A stretch of 64,000 nucleotides of DNA, from the NCBI RefSeq assembly GCF_016907715.1, contig NZ_JAFBCM010000001.1, positions 2,108,001-2,172,000 of the forward strand. Reading direction: 5' to 3'. This DNA is from Tenggerimyces flavus (GTDB taxonomy: Bacteria > Actinomycetota > Actinomycetes > Propionibacteriales > Actinopolymorphaceae). The notes below the pieces were generated by a model, which ran no database searches, was not told where the DNA came from, and saw only the letters and a list, made by a program, of their open reading frames with translations. A program made the translations under genes and the position numbers. Numbering within the stretch: position 1 is the stretch's first letter; each line of letters begins with the position of its first letter. Below are positions 52,835-61,030 of the stretch, piece by piece.

Positions 52835-53515
52835 TCAAGCGTTCGCGAGCTCCTCCCGCGAGACCACCTTGCTCATGGTCGGGTCCTGCGGCCAGCCGGC
52901 GGGGGAGTCCTCCCACTCCTCCTGGCGGCCGTACGGGGTCAGGTCCAGGAGGTTGAAGTCGAGGCGGAGGCGGTCGACGCCGCGGCCGGTCGTGTAGTAG
53001 GTCCGGAAGATCTCCTCGGTCCCGCTCGAGTCGTCGCGCAGCAGGACGCTCAGGCCGAAGCCCTCGCCCAGGCCGAGGTCGGCGTAGAGGTCGTTGCCGT
53101 ACGCGGAGTACCACGGCACCGTCCAGCCCATCCGCTGCCGGACCGCCTCGAGCTCGTTCCGCGGGGCGGGCGACAGTAGGATCAGGCGCGTGTCGCGGGC
53201 CTCGAGGTGCGGCTGGGTGTAGGTGCTGAGGTTGTCGGTGAACGAGGTGCAGCCGCCGCACAGCCAGTCCTGGCCGGGGTGCTGCATGAAGTGGTAGACG
53301 ACCAGCTGCCGCCGGCCCGCGAACAGCCCGTCCCAGCCGACGTCCGTCCCGTCGGGCGCGGTGAACCGGTAGTCGCTTCGCACCCGCACCATCGGCAGCC
53401 GGCGCCGCTCTGCCGCCAGCGCATCCAGGGCGTGAGTGAGCTCCTTCTCCTTCACCAGCAGGGAGTCACGGGCCGTCTGCCATTCCTCTTGCGACACCAC
53501 AGGCGGGCGGTTCAT
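52835..53515 (-). CDS. DUF899 thioredoxin-like protein
   Basis: The 226-residue protein has the DUF899 pattern: LVKEKELTHALDALAAERRRLPMV, then a thioredoxin-like core with FMQHPGQDWLCGGCTSFTDNL, which holds a CGGC-type cysteine pair. The C-terminal RTYYTTGRGVDRL and DLTPYGRQEEWEDSPAGWPQ are family hallmarks. Family members are widespread and uncharacterised; a redox or dithiol role is inferred from the fold. It converges on the FAD oxidoreductase with a 5-bp gap. Confidence 0.85.
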   Translation of the reverse strand: MNRPPVVSQEEWQTARDSLLVKEKELTHALDALAAERRRLPMVRVRSDYRFTAPDGTDVGWDGLFAGRRQLVVYHFMQHPGQDWLCGGCTSFTDNLSTYTQPHLEARDTRLILLSPAPRNELEAVRQRMGWTVPWYSAYGNDLYADLGLGEGFGLSVLLRDDSSGTEEIFRTYYTTGRGVDRLRLDFNLLDLTPYGRQEEWEDSPAGWPQDPTMSKVVSREELANA

Positions 53516-53627
53516 CGCTCCACTCCACTTCGTTGAGGGGAACTGGTCGACCTCGACGCTAGCACGGTGCGTTCCTTAAGGGAACTGTGTGGTCGATGCT
53601 CACTCTCACCCATCCCCAGCTGTCCGC

Positions 53628-54336
53628 ACTTCACCCACCGAGCCGGGGTTGTGCAACGTGGCAACCGTGCCCCGAGCCCTGTTCCGGTGGGTGAAGTCGC
53701 ACCTCCTGTGGGCAGGCAGCACAGGCGTTCCGGCCGCCCCGCGGCCCGCCACCTGCCACCGTCGCGACCACCCGCCACCCGCCTCCGCCCGCCTCCGCGA
53801 CCACCATCCCCAGCTGTCCGCACTTCACCTACTGGGCCGGGGTTGTGCGGCGTGGCAACCGTGCCCCGAGCCCCGTTCCGGTGGGTGAAGTCGCATCCCC
53901 TGTGGACAGGCGGCGCGGGCGTTCTGGCCGCCCTGCCGCGCGCCGCCCATCCCCAGCTGGCCGCACTTCACCCACTGGGCCGGGGTTGTGCAACGTGGCA
54001 ATGGCGCTCCCAACCCCGTTCCGGTGGGTGAAGTCGCGCCTCCTGTGGACAGGCCCGTCGCCGCCTGGCCCCGCACGCCACCGGGCACCGCGCGCCACCG
54101 GGCACCGCGCGCCACCGGGCACCGCGCGCCACCGGGCACCCGCGCGCCACCGGGCCCCGCGCGCCACCGGGCCCCGCGCGCCACCGGGCCCCGCACGCCA
54201 CCTGGCACCCGCAGGTCACCCGCTACCACTCGGCCCGCCGCCCATCGCCCATCGCCAGTTGGCCGGACTTCACCGACTGGGGCGGGGTTGTGCGACGTGG
54301 AAACCGCGCTCCGAACCCCGTTCTGGTGGGTGAAGT
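53628..54336. repeat. Four copies of a 70-bp hairpin repeat
   Basis: Each unit is exactly 70 bp, opens ACTTCACCCAC or a one-base variant, and closes GTGGGTGAAGT: 53628-53697, 53822-53891, 53965-54034 and 54267-54336. Between the arms all share GGGGTTGTGC-N-ACGTGG and a later CCCCG or CCCTG before TTC. The first unit has 13-bp perfect arms. Flanks are also alike (CATCCCCAGCTG before, CTCCTGTGGACAGGC after). The region has no supported gene. Confidence 0.85.
54077..54209. repeat. 17-bp tandem repeat, about eight units
   Basis: GCCACCGGGCACC plus GCGC repeats with a 17-bp period (one unit is a base longer). The first four units have GGGCACC, later ones GGGCCCC, and the last has CTGGCACC. It lies between the third and fourth 70-bp hairpin units. 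Confidence 0.85.
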
Positions 54337-54370
54337 CGCGCGCCTCAGCGGATTCCAGGTTGAGTGGAAT

Positions 54371-54425
54371 TGATCATGACAAGCGTGTCGTGAATTCCAT
54401 TCGACTACGAATCGTGTCATGATCA
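54371..54425. promoter_or_regulatory. Inverted repeat with 33-bp spacing upstream of the XRE locus
   Basis: TGATCATGACA (54371-54381) and TGTCATGATCA (54415-54425) are perfect inverted copies in a locally AT-rich stretch, ending 40 bp before the small gene. The spacing suits a looped or two-site operator, possibly for the XRE protein. Confidence 0.5.
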
Positions 54426-54464
54426 TCGCGGTCAGTAAGCAGAGAAACAACGGGGAAGTGGCAC

Positions 54465-54677
54465 ATGCTCACTGCGGTCGGTGGCGGGTATCCGGAGGAC
54501 CGGTTCTGCCCAGGGCTCAGGGACGAGACGGAGCGCTGGACGTTCCGCGACGACGACGGCGACAACGGACTGCGCTCCGAAGGCGAGCGCCAAGGGGCTC
54601 GCTGGGCCGCGCGCCTGCACCCGCGGCAGCGGCCGGTGCGGATGCAGGCTGAGGGGCGGTGTCAAGCGTTCCGGTGA
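54465..54677 (+). CDS. Small hypothetical protein overlapping the XRE gene
   Basis: A 70-residue, highly charged frame (17 Arg plus Lys; RDETERWTFRDDDGDNG) begins at an ATG preceded by GGGGAAG. It overlaps the XRE start by 19 bp, suggesting coupling. I do not recognise the product. Small proteins upstream of XRE/DUF5753 regulators are common in actinobacteria (often DUF397), but this one lacks the DUF397 pattern. Confidence 0.4.
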   Translation: MLTAVGGGYPEDRFCPGLRDETERWTFRDDDGDNGLRSEGERQGARWAARLHPRQRPVRMQAEGRCQAFR

Positions 54678-55498
54678 TCACGCGCACCGCCCAGGAGCAC
54701 GTTCGCCTCAGCCAGACGCTGCGCGGACTACGCACCCGGTCGGGCCTCGGTGGGACGGAGGCCGGCCGCCGGGCCGGCATGTCCCAGTCGAAGTTGTCCA
54801 AGATCGAGACCTGCCAACTCCTCCCGACCGTCGACGACGTCCGCAAGCTGTGCGAGGTCTACGCGGCGCCGGAGCCGGAGCGCGTCGCGCTGGTCGCGGC
54901 CGCCACGGAGGTACGGGAGGACAGCCAGCGGGCGCGGGTCGTTCTGCCGCGCGCCGCGGGCAAGCTGCGCCAGCGGCTCGGGAGATGGGAGTCGGCCGCG
55001 ACCTTGCTGCGGGACTTCCAGCCGGGCATGGTGGTGGATGTACTGCAGACGGCCGCGTACGCGCAGGCCCTCACCACAGGCGGGCTCGACCCGGCCGACG
55101 TCTCTTCGTCGGAGGCGGCCGGGTCGAGCTCATTGTCGCCCGCCAAGAGCTTCGTGCTGATCATGACCGAGGGCGCGCTGCGCTGGCAGGTGAGCAGCCC
55201 GACGGTGATGTTCGAGCAGCTGGACTGGATCATCGAGACCTCGCGCCGCCCCAACGTCCGCGTCGGCGTGATCCCGTGGACGCGCGCGGCAGAGGTGTTC
55301 TGCTCGCACGCGTTCCGCCTGTACGACACGTCCGCGGTCGTCGTCGAGACCAAGCCGACGCCGGTCCCGTTCACCGAGCAGGTGGACGTGTCGGCGTACG
55401 AGGAACTGTTCGCCGAGCTCGAGACCCTGGCGAGCTTCGGGAACGAGGGCCGCCGCGAACTGGCCCGGATCAGCAACGAGTACCGCCTGCTGCCCTAG
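54659..55498 (+). CDS. XRE family regulator with DUF5753 domain
   Basis: The 279-residue protein has a Cro/C1-type helix-turn-helix (about 18-70: LSQTLRGLRTRSGLGGTEAGRRAGMSQSKLSKIETC) and a DUF5753 sensor domain (about 95-275: LRDFQPGMVVDVLQTAAYAQAL, TEGALRWQV, VRVGVIPW). Such proteins are abundant in Streptomyces relatives and often pair with a small antagonist gene. Start is GTG 54659. Its stop overlaps the stop of the convergent ideR by 4 bp. Confidence 0.88.
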   Translation: MSSVPVITRTAQEHVRLSQTLRGLRTRSGLGGTEAGRRAGMSQSKLSKIETCQLLPTVDDVRKLCEVYAAPEPERVALVAAATEVREDSQRARVVLPRAAGKLRQRLGRWESAATLLRDFQPGMVVDVLQTAAYAQALTTGGLDPADVSSSEAAGSSSLSPAKSFVLIMTEGALRWQVSSPTVMFEQLDWIIETSRRPNVRVGVIPWTRAAEVFCSHAFRLYDTSAVVVETKPTPVPFTEQVDVSAYEELFAELETLASFGNEGRRELARISNEYRLLP

Positions 55499-56196
55499 GG
55501 CAGCTTGACGAACACGTGTGCCGCGTCGGTCTCGGAGATCTCCGCGTTGCTGCCCTCGCCCCCGGCCAGCGTCACCCGCCCGGCGGACGACGACACGGTG
55601 ACCGTACGACCAGGCAGAACCCCAGCCAGCCGGAACACCTCGAGCAGCTCAGGCTCGGTCTGCAACGGCTCGGAGATCCGCCGGATCACGACCTTCGCCT
55701 CGTCGCGCCCCACGTCGATCAGCACCTTGTCCAGCCGTTCGACGCCGTCCATGAAACTCTCGGCCTGAGCCTCGCCGAGCTCGTCCAGCCCGGGGATCGG
55801 ATCCCCGTACGGCGACTCGGTCGGATGCCCCAGCACCTGGACCAGCCGACGCTCGACGTCCTCGGAGATCACGTGCTCCCACCGACAGGCCTCGGCGTGC
55901 ACCAACTCCCAGTCCAACCCGATCACGTCGACCAGCAACCGCTCGGCCAACCGGTGCTTCCGCATCACGCGCATCGCCAGCGTCCGCCCCTCGGGCGACA
56001 GCTCGAGGTGCCGGTCGCCCTCGACGGTCAGCAGTCCGTCGCGCTCCATGCGCGCAACCGTCTGCGACACCGTCGGTCCCGACTGGTGCAGGCGCTCGGC
56101 GATGCGTGCGCGCAGAGGGACGATGCCCTCTTCCTCAAGCTCGAAGACGGTCTTGAGGTACATCTCGGTGGTGTCGATGAGATCGCTTACGCTCAC
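55495..56196 (-). CDS. ideR: Iron-dependent repressor IdeR/DmdR (DtxR family)
   Basis: The 233-residue protein aligns with IdeR along its length: DLIDTTEMYLKTVFELEEEG, then PLRARIAERLHQSGPTVSQTVARMERDGL. All metal ligands are present: M12, C104, E107 and H108 (first site); H81, E85 and H100 (second site). The SH3-like C-terminal domain is also present (about 150-233). With Fe(II) it represses iron uptake genes. A good IdeR box is found at 30938-30956. The start is GTG. Confidence 0.95.
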   Translation of the reverse strand: MSVSDLIDTTEMYLKTVFELEEEGIVPLRARIAERLHQSGPTVSQTVARMERDGLLTVEGDRHLELSPEGRTLAMRVMRKHRLAERLLVDVIGLDWELVHAEACRWEHVISEDVERRLVQVLGHPTESPYGDPIPGLDELGEAQAESFMDGVERLDKVLIDVGRDEAKVVIRRISEPLQTEPELLEVFRLAGVLPGRTVTVSSSAGRVTLAGGEGSNAEISETDAAHVFVKLP

Positions 56197-56297
56197 GCCG
56201 CTGCGCTCCCCTGGTGTCGAAGCCCGCTCTGGGGCACCAGGATACGCGTACCCACCGACAACGCAGGCACGCTGCTCTACGCGCTCGGCGTAAGAGG

Positions 56298-56420
56298 TCA
56301 GGCCTTGCTGTCACCCTTACGCGTCGCGCCGCGCTCGTCGGCCTTGCGACGGTCCCGAAGTCGCTTGGCCTTGGTCCGCTCCTTTACCCACCGCACGCGG
56401 CGTCGATCTCCTCTACCCAT
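56298..56420 (-). CDS. Short basic protein, 40 residues
   Basis: The frame MGRGDRRRVRWVKERTKAKR... runs from ATG 56420 to TGA 56298. More than 40 % of residues are Arg or Lys. CGGGAG sits directly before the ATG, closer than usual. Short basic MGRG-type proteins are found across actinobacteria and may bind RNA or ribosomes; the family is uncertain. It lies between ideR and the PL6 lyase gene on the same strand. Confidence 0.5.
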   Translation of the reverse strand: MGRGDRRRVRWVKERTKAKRLRDRRKADERGATRKGDSKA

Positions 56421-56447
56421 CTCCCGAGACTACGCAGGAATCGCTGG

Positions 56448-57815
56448 TTAAGGGGCGAGCGGTCCGACGTCGGCCGTCGTCAGGGGGTGTCGCCGCGGTC
56501 CACCCGGCCGGCGCTCGTCCGCGCTGACGTCCTTGGCGCCGGTACGCGCCAGCCGGTCCACGTCCAGCGTCACCGTCGGGTACGAGCCCACCGCCGCGTC
56601 CACGGCCGGGCTGCGACCGCTCGGCCGGTAAATACCGGACGAATCAGCCGAAAGTTTCGGATCCAACGCCCGGAAGCCCGACGCGGGCAGGTCTCCGCCC
56701 GGTGCGCCGGACAGCAGGTTGCCCTCCCAACGGAAGCCGACCTCACCCCGAGGCATCGTCACGAGCTGAGCCCCGGACCCCACCACCGCGTTGTTCGCGA
56801 CCACGCAGTCGTGCGGCTCGAACGGCCGGTTGCCCTCGCCGGTGATGGAAACGGCGTTGCCGACCAGCGTGTTGAACGCGATCAGCACCCGGTCCGGGCG
56901 GTCGTTGCCCGTACTCGTCGTGTCGTCGATCACGCTGCCGCTGCCGATCACGATCCCGCTGCCGGCGCTGCCCGAGACCTGGTTGTTCACGATCACGTGG
57001 TCGTTGCCGTAGAAGCGGATGCCAGACCGGCCGCCGAACATCAGGTTGCCCTCGACGCGGTTCCGGTTGCCGTGCCGCAGCACGATCGAGCCCTCGCTCC
57101 GGATGATCGTGTTGTAGCGGATCACGTTGTCCGACGACTTCACCGAGATCGCCTCGGGATCGCCGTCGACCTTGTCGAACAGGTTGTACTCGACGACCGC
57201 GTTCGCCGTCAGCAGCTGCTTGGAGCTGAGCCCGAGCCGGATCGGCTCGCCGCCGTTGTCGCCGGTGAACTGGTGGTTGAAGAAGTAGTTGTGGTGGATC
57301 CACGTACGCTGCGCGATCTTGCCGTCCGGCCCCGAGATCGGCAGGTAGACGCCGAGGTTGGTCTTGTTCGCGAACGTGTTGTGGTCGATCTCCGCGTCGT
57401 CGCCGTCCACGCCGAGCCAGTGGTCGCCGTCGGCCGCGGTCGTCAGCTCGAAGTGGTTGCGGGTGATCCGGATGTGCGTGGAGGTGCTCGGGACGCGCAA
57501 CGTCTGCGTGGTCGTGAGCTTGAAGCCGCGCAGGACGATGTGGTGCGAGCCGCTGAACGTGAACCCGCGCGGCCCGGTGATCTCCGCCTTCCCGACCTTC
57601 GCGGCGGTGATCGTGAGGCCGGACTTTCCGGAAATCGCGATCGGACTTTCGGCAACGTACGTACCGTCGGCCAGCTCGATCCGGGTGCCCGGCTGGGCGG
57701 CGTCGATCGCCTGCTGGAGCTCGGCGAGCGAGTCGACCCGCACCGGGCCGCCGGCCTGGGCGGGAGTGGGGATGAACAGAACGAGCGCGAGAGCTACGAG
57801 CACTGCACGGATCAT
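56448..57815 (-). CDS. Secreted polysaccharide lyase family 6 protein
   Basis: The 455-residue protein has a signal peptide (1-21, TPAQA-G). A parallel beta-helix follows, with TYVAESPIAISGKSG, NGGEPIRLG, and the PL6 active-site pair EAISVKSSDNVIRYNT (Lys) and GSIVLRHGNRNRVEGN (Arg), as in chondroitinase B and alginate lyases. It would cleave uronate-containing polysaccharides by beta-elimination outside the cell. The exact polymer is unknown. It is 9 bp downstream of a hydroxyacid dehydrogenase gene. Confidence 0.88.
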   Translation of the reverse strand: MIRAVLVALALVLFIPTPAQAGGPVRVDSLAELQQAIDAAQPGTRIELADGTYVAESPIAISGKSGLTITAAKVGKAEITGPRGFTFSGSHHIVLRGFKLTTTQTLRVPSTSTHIRITRNHFELTTAADGDHWLGVDGDDAEIDHNTFANKTNLGVYLPISGPDGKIAQRTWIHHNYFFNHQFTGDNGGEPIRLGLSSKQLLTANAVVEYNLFDKVDGDPEAISVKSSDNVIRYNTIIRSEGSIVLRHGNRNRVEGNLMFGGRSGIRFYGNDHVIVNNQVSGSAGSGIVIGSGSVIDDTTSTGNDRPDRVLIAFNTLVGNAVSITGEGNRPFEPHDCVVANNAVVGSGAQLVTMPRGEVGFRWEGNLLSGAPGGDLPASGFRALDPKLSADSSGIYRPSGRSPAVDAAVGSYPTVTLDVDRLARTGAKDVSADERRPGGPRRHPLTTADVGPLAP

Positions 57816-57824
57816 CCGTACCTC

Positions 57825-58847
57825 CTAGGCGAGCTGGCCGATTCGGCTTCCGTCGACGGGGTGGGCGAACGGCTCGCCGCGGGCGTATCGCTCGATCTCG
57901 GCGACGGCGAGCTCGCCCATCCGGCGTACCTCCACGCCGGTGGAGCCGGCAAGGTGGGGGGTGAGGAACACGTTCGGGAGCTGGAACAGCTTCGAGTCCG
58001 GCGGCAGCGGCTCGGGGTCGGTGACGTCGAGGATCACGTCCAGCCGCCCGGTGGCCGCTTCCTCGGTGAGCGCGGCGGTGTCGATCAGCCTGCCGCGCGC
58101 GGTGTTGATCAGCGTGGCTTGGTCCTTGAGCCTGGCGAGGCGTCGCTGGTCGAACAGGTGGTATGTCGCGGGGAGGTCGGGTGCGTGGATGCTGACGACG
58201 TCGGAACGGGTGACCAGCTCGTCGAGGTCGACGAGCTCGGCGCCCAGCCGTTCCGCCTCGGCCGCGGTGAGCGTCGGGTCGGAGAGCAGCAGCTCGAAGT
58301 CGTAGCTCGCGAGCAGCCGGAGCACCTCGCGGCCGACGTGGCTCGCGCCGACGATGCCGATGACCTGACCGTAGTTGCCGATGGTCGGGTAGGTAATCGC
58401 CCAGTCCTGCTTGGCGTTCTGGGTCCGGTAGGCGTCGCGGATCGGGAGAACGTGCTTGTTCGCAAGGACAATCATCGCGACCGTGTACTCCGCGACCGGT
58501 ACGGCGTTGGCGGCGACGGCGTTCGAGACCGCGAGGCCACGTTGCCAGCACGCGTCGGTGACGATGGCCTTGACCGAACCCGCGGAGTGCACGATCGCCT
58601 CGAGGTTCGGAGCATGCGCGAGGACGGCCTCGTCGACGGGCTGGCTTCCCCAACCGGTGAGGAGGATCTCGGTGTCCTTCAGCCGTTCGGCGACGCCCGG
58701 CGCTTGGAAGTCGGCGACGATCGCCTCGTCGGCGAGGTCGACCTTCGCGACCTGCCGGAGCCGCGCCCTCGCGGCGTCGTCGAACAGCCGCGGCAGGTGG
58801 CGGCGTTCCATCGAGAGCAGCACGGACGGGCGCGGAGCATCAACCAT
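57825..58847 (-). CDS. D-isomer-specific 2-hydroxyacid dehydrogenase family protein
   Basis: The 340-residue NAD enzyme has the Rossmann segment VIGIVGASHVGREVLRLL (GxSxxG-type), INTARGRLIDTAAL with the substrate-binding arginine, and HLAGSTGVEVRRMGEL with the catalytic histidine. The family reduces or oxidises 2-oxo and 2-hydroxy acids. Coupled to the PL6 lyase, it may act on a uronate-derived product; this is inferred from position only. It is the first gene of the pair. Confidence 0.87.
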   Translation of the reverse strand: MVDAPRPSVLLSMERRHLPRLFDDAARARLRQVAKVDLADEAIVADFQAPGVAERLKDTEILLTGWGSQPVDEAVLAHAPNLEAIVHSAGSVKAIVTDACWQRGLAVSNAVAANAVPVAEYTVAMIVLANKHVLPIRDAYRTQNAKQDWAITYPTIGNYGQVIGIVGASHVGREVLRLLASYDFELLLSDPTLTAAEAERLGAELVDLDELVTRSDVVSIHAPDLPATYHLFDQRRLARLKDQATLINTARGRLIDTAALTEEAATGRLDVILDVTDPEPLPPDSKLFQLPNVFLTPHLAGSTGVEVRRMGELAVAEIERYARGEPFAHPVDGSRIGQLA

Positions 58848-58908
58848 GGCCCCGAGGCTAGCCTTCCCGGCAACCGCTTTCCACCCGTTGCCATCCGGTT
58901 GCCGTCAG

Positions 58909-59895
58909 TCACCCCAGGAGCTTCGCCACCTGGTCTCGTTCGGCGACCAGTTCGTCGGTGGTCACGCGCAGGCGCTCCAGCGCGTCGGCCGAGTGCGGCA
59001 CGTCCGAAACGACCGACCAGGTTCCGGAAGCCGACACAGCGACCGGGTAGCTGAACACCAGCCCCTCCGGCACCCCGTACTCGCCCTGGCTCACCACGCC
59101 CAGCGAGGTCCAGTCGCCAGCCGAGGTGCCGTACGACAGCGCTCGCACGGAGTCCACCACGGCCGAGGCGGCCGAGCCCACCGACGAGTGCCCGCGGGCC
59201 GCGATGATCGCCGCGCCGCGCTCCTGCACCAGCGGGATGAACGAGGACCGCAGCCACTCGTCGTCCCCCACCACGACCGGCGCCGGGCGGCCGCTGATCA
59301 GGGCGTTCCACGCGTCCGGGTACTGCGTCGACGAGTGGTTCCCCCAGATCGCCAGCCGCGTCACCTCCCGCACCGGCAGCCCCACTCGGAGCGCGAGCTG
59401 GGCCTTCGCCCGGTTCTCGTCCAGCCGCGTCATCGCGAACCACCGAGCGGACGGGATCTCCGGCGCCTGCGCCCGAGCGATCAGGCAGTTCGTGTTGCAT
59501 GGGTTCCCGACGACCAGAACGCGAACGTCAGAAGCGGCGTGCGCCGCCAACGCACGGCCCTGCGGCACGAAGACCGACGCGTTCGCCTCCAGCAGATCAG
59601 CGCGCGACTGCCCGGCACGACGCGGCGACGACCCCAGCATCAGAGCCCACGAAGCGCCGTCGAACGCCACCGAAGGCGAGGACGTCACGACCACATCGGC
59701 CAGCAACGGGAACGCCGAGTCGAGCAGCTCCATCGCCACCCCCGACAGCGCGGGCAGAGCGGCGGGCACCTCGAGCAGCCGGAGCACCACCCGCGTGGAA
59801 GGCCCGAAGACCTCACCGGACGCGAGGCGGAAGAGGAGGGCACCAGCCACGTTCCCGGCCGCTCCGGTGACGGCGACCTGCACGGTGTCAGACAT
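58909..59895 (-). CDS. mdh: Malate dehydrogenase
   Basis: The 328-residue protein converts malate and oxaloacetate in the TCA cycle using NAD(P). The start VQVAVTGAAGNVAGALLFRLASGEVFG has the usual GAAG loop, VLVVGNPCNTNCLIA follows, and catalytic H is in IWGNHSSTQYPD. It belongs to the longer, MDH type 2 group. MVVTSSPSVAFDGASWALMLGSSPR deviates slightly from the usual GxxPRxxGM loop, reading SSPRRAGQSR, so an alternative hydroxyacid substrate should not be excluded. Confidence 0.85.
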   Translation of the reverse strand: MSDTVQVAVTGAAGNVAGALLFRLASGEVFGPSTRVVLRLLEVPAALPALSGVAMELLDSAFPLLADVVVTSSPSVAFDGASWALMLGSSPRRAGQSRADLLEANASVFVPQGRALAAHAASDVRVLVVGNPCNTNCLIARAQAPEIPSARWFAMTRLDENRAKAQLALRVGLPVREVTRLAIWGNHSSTQYPDAWNALISGRPAPVVVGDDEWLRSSFIPLVQERGAAIIAARGHSSVGSAASAVVDSVRALSYGTSAGDWTSLGVVSQGEYGVPEGLVFSYPVAVSASGTWSVVSDVPHSADALERLRVTTDELVAERDQVAKLLG

Positions 59896-59995
59896 GCGCG
59901 CACGGTAGGCAGTCAGCCACCATGCCGCCATGGCCGAAGTCACAAAGTGCGGAGCATCACGCAGCGGGTGAGAGGAGACCCGCTAGGGTCCCTGC

Positions 59996-61030
59996 GTGAT
60001 CGACGGCGGCCGGACGGGCGAGGTCGTTGACGCCCTGCTCGCGGACTTTCGCTTCTCCGGCGTGGCGGCCGTCGTCCGCGTGCTCGGCCTCGACCCCCAG
60101 AGCGAACGCAGGATCCACGCGCTCGCCGAGGCCGGCGAACGGCTGCTCGACCTGGACGCCGAGGACTTCGACGTCATCGCCGCGAGCGGCGTCCTCCCGC
60201 ACGGCATCGTCGAGAACGTACGGAACGCCCAGTTCCCCCGCACGCCGAACGCCAAGCAGCGCGGCTCCCTGCGGTCCCTCACCCCGCTCTACCAGCTCAT
60301 GCTCGAAGCCCTCGACGTCCGCTGGCGCCGCCGCGAGCCGATCCACGTGGTCGTACTCCTCCATCTCATTGCCGAGTATCTGCCCTTGCTGGCTTGGGAA
60401 AAGCAGCTCGGCAACGCCGGTGACCCGCCGAAGCTGGCCGCGTTCGCCAAGGTGACCGGCAGCAAGTGGGGCGCCGACGACCGGACGTGCGACCACACCT
60501 CTAACCAGCGCAGCGCCGCGGCGAGGGTCGTCCACGCGTCCAGAGGCGACGTCGAGAGCTGGACCGTCTACCTCGACCGCTTCCACAGCCGCGTCTCCGA
60601 AGCCCTCGGCAGGTGCGCCTCCCATCCCGACGGCGGCCGGCCCACGCTCGAGGGCGTCTGCCGCCGGCCGTGCACGCTGTGGACCCAGCTCGACGAGCCC
60701 GTGCGCCACGACCTGTCCGCGCGGGTGCACCTCGCCCGGATGTACGCGGAGAGCCCCGCCGTCGCGCTCCGCCACCACGCGCCCGTCGGCCACTTCTTCG
60801 GCGTCCCGGCGCCGAACGAGATCGCCGACACCTGGAAGCGCAGCTGGGAACGGCTGATCCGCCCCTGGTCCGGCGACCGCAACCCCCTCATCGCGGCCAC
60901 CCACGCCACGTACCAAGAGGCTCTCCCCGGCATGAAAGCCCTGGTCACCGCCGTCGCCGGGCGGCCGGTCGAAGCAGGTACGACCCTCGCCGGCATCCGC
61001 GACGCGATCGCCCAAGAGCTCGGTCGATGA
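59996..61030 (+). CDS. Hypothetical protein, 344 residues
   Basis: I do not recognise this protein. It is mostly helical, with no signal peptide or membrane segment. Residues are rich in His, Arg and Trp (ADTWKRSWERLIRPWSGDRNP), and cysteines occur at VCRRPCTLW and in the TCDHTS segment. The GTG start has GAGAGGAG 20 bases upstream. It overlaps the following methyltransferase gene (ATGA), so the two probably act together, with this protein as substrate-binding partner or separate enzyme. Confidence 0.6.
   Translation: MIDGGRTGEVVDALLADFRFSGVAAVVRVLGLDPQSERRIHALAEAGERLLDLDAEDFDVIAASGVLPHGIVENVRNAQFPRTPNAKQRGSLRSLTPLYQLMLEALDVRWRRREPIHVVVLLHLIAEYLPLLAWEKQLGNAGDPPKLAAFAKVTGSKWGADDRTCDHTSNQRSAAARVVHASRGDVESWTVYLDRFHSRVSEALGRCASHPDGGRPTLEGVCRRPCTLWTQLDEPVRHDLSARVHLARMYAESPAVALRHHAPVGHFFGVPAPNEIADTWKRSWERLIRPWSGDRNPLIAATHATYQEALPGMKALVTAVAGRPVEAGTTLAGIRDAIAQELGR

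Noticed and set aside
54077-54209. Possible CRISPR array
   Set aside because: The repeats are only 17 bp and directly adjacent, with no unique spacers, and no cas genes are present.
56214-59054. 946-codon plus-strand frame
   Set aside because: It is antisense to the PL6 lyase and dehydrogenase genes, whose motifs are clear.
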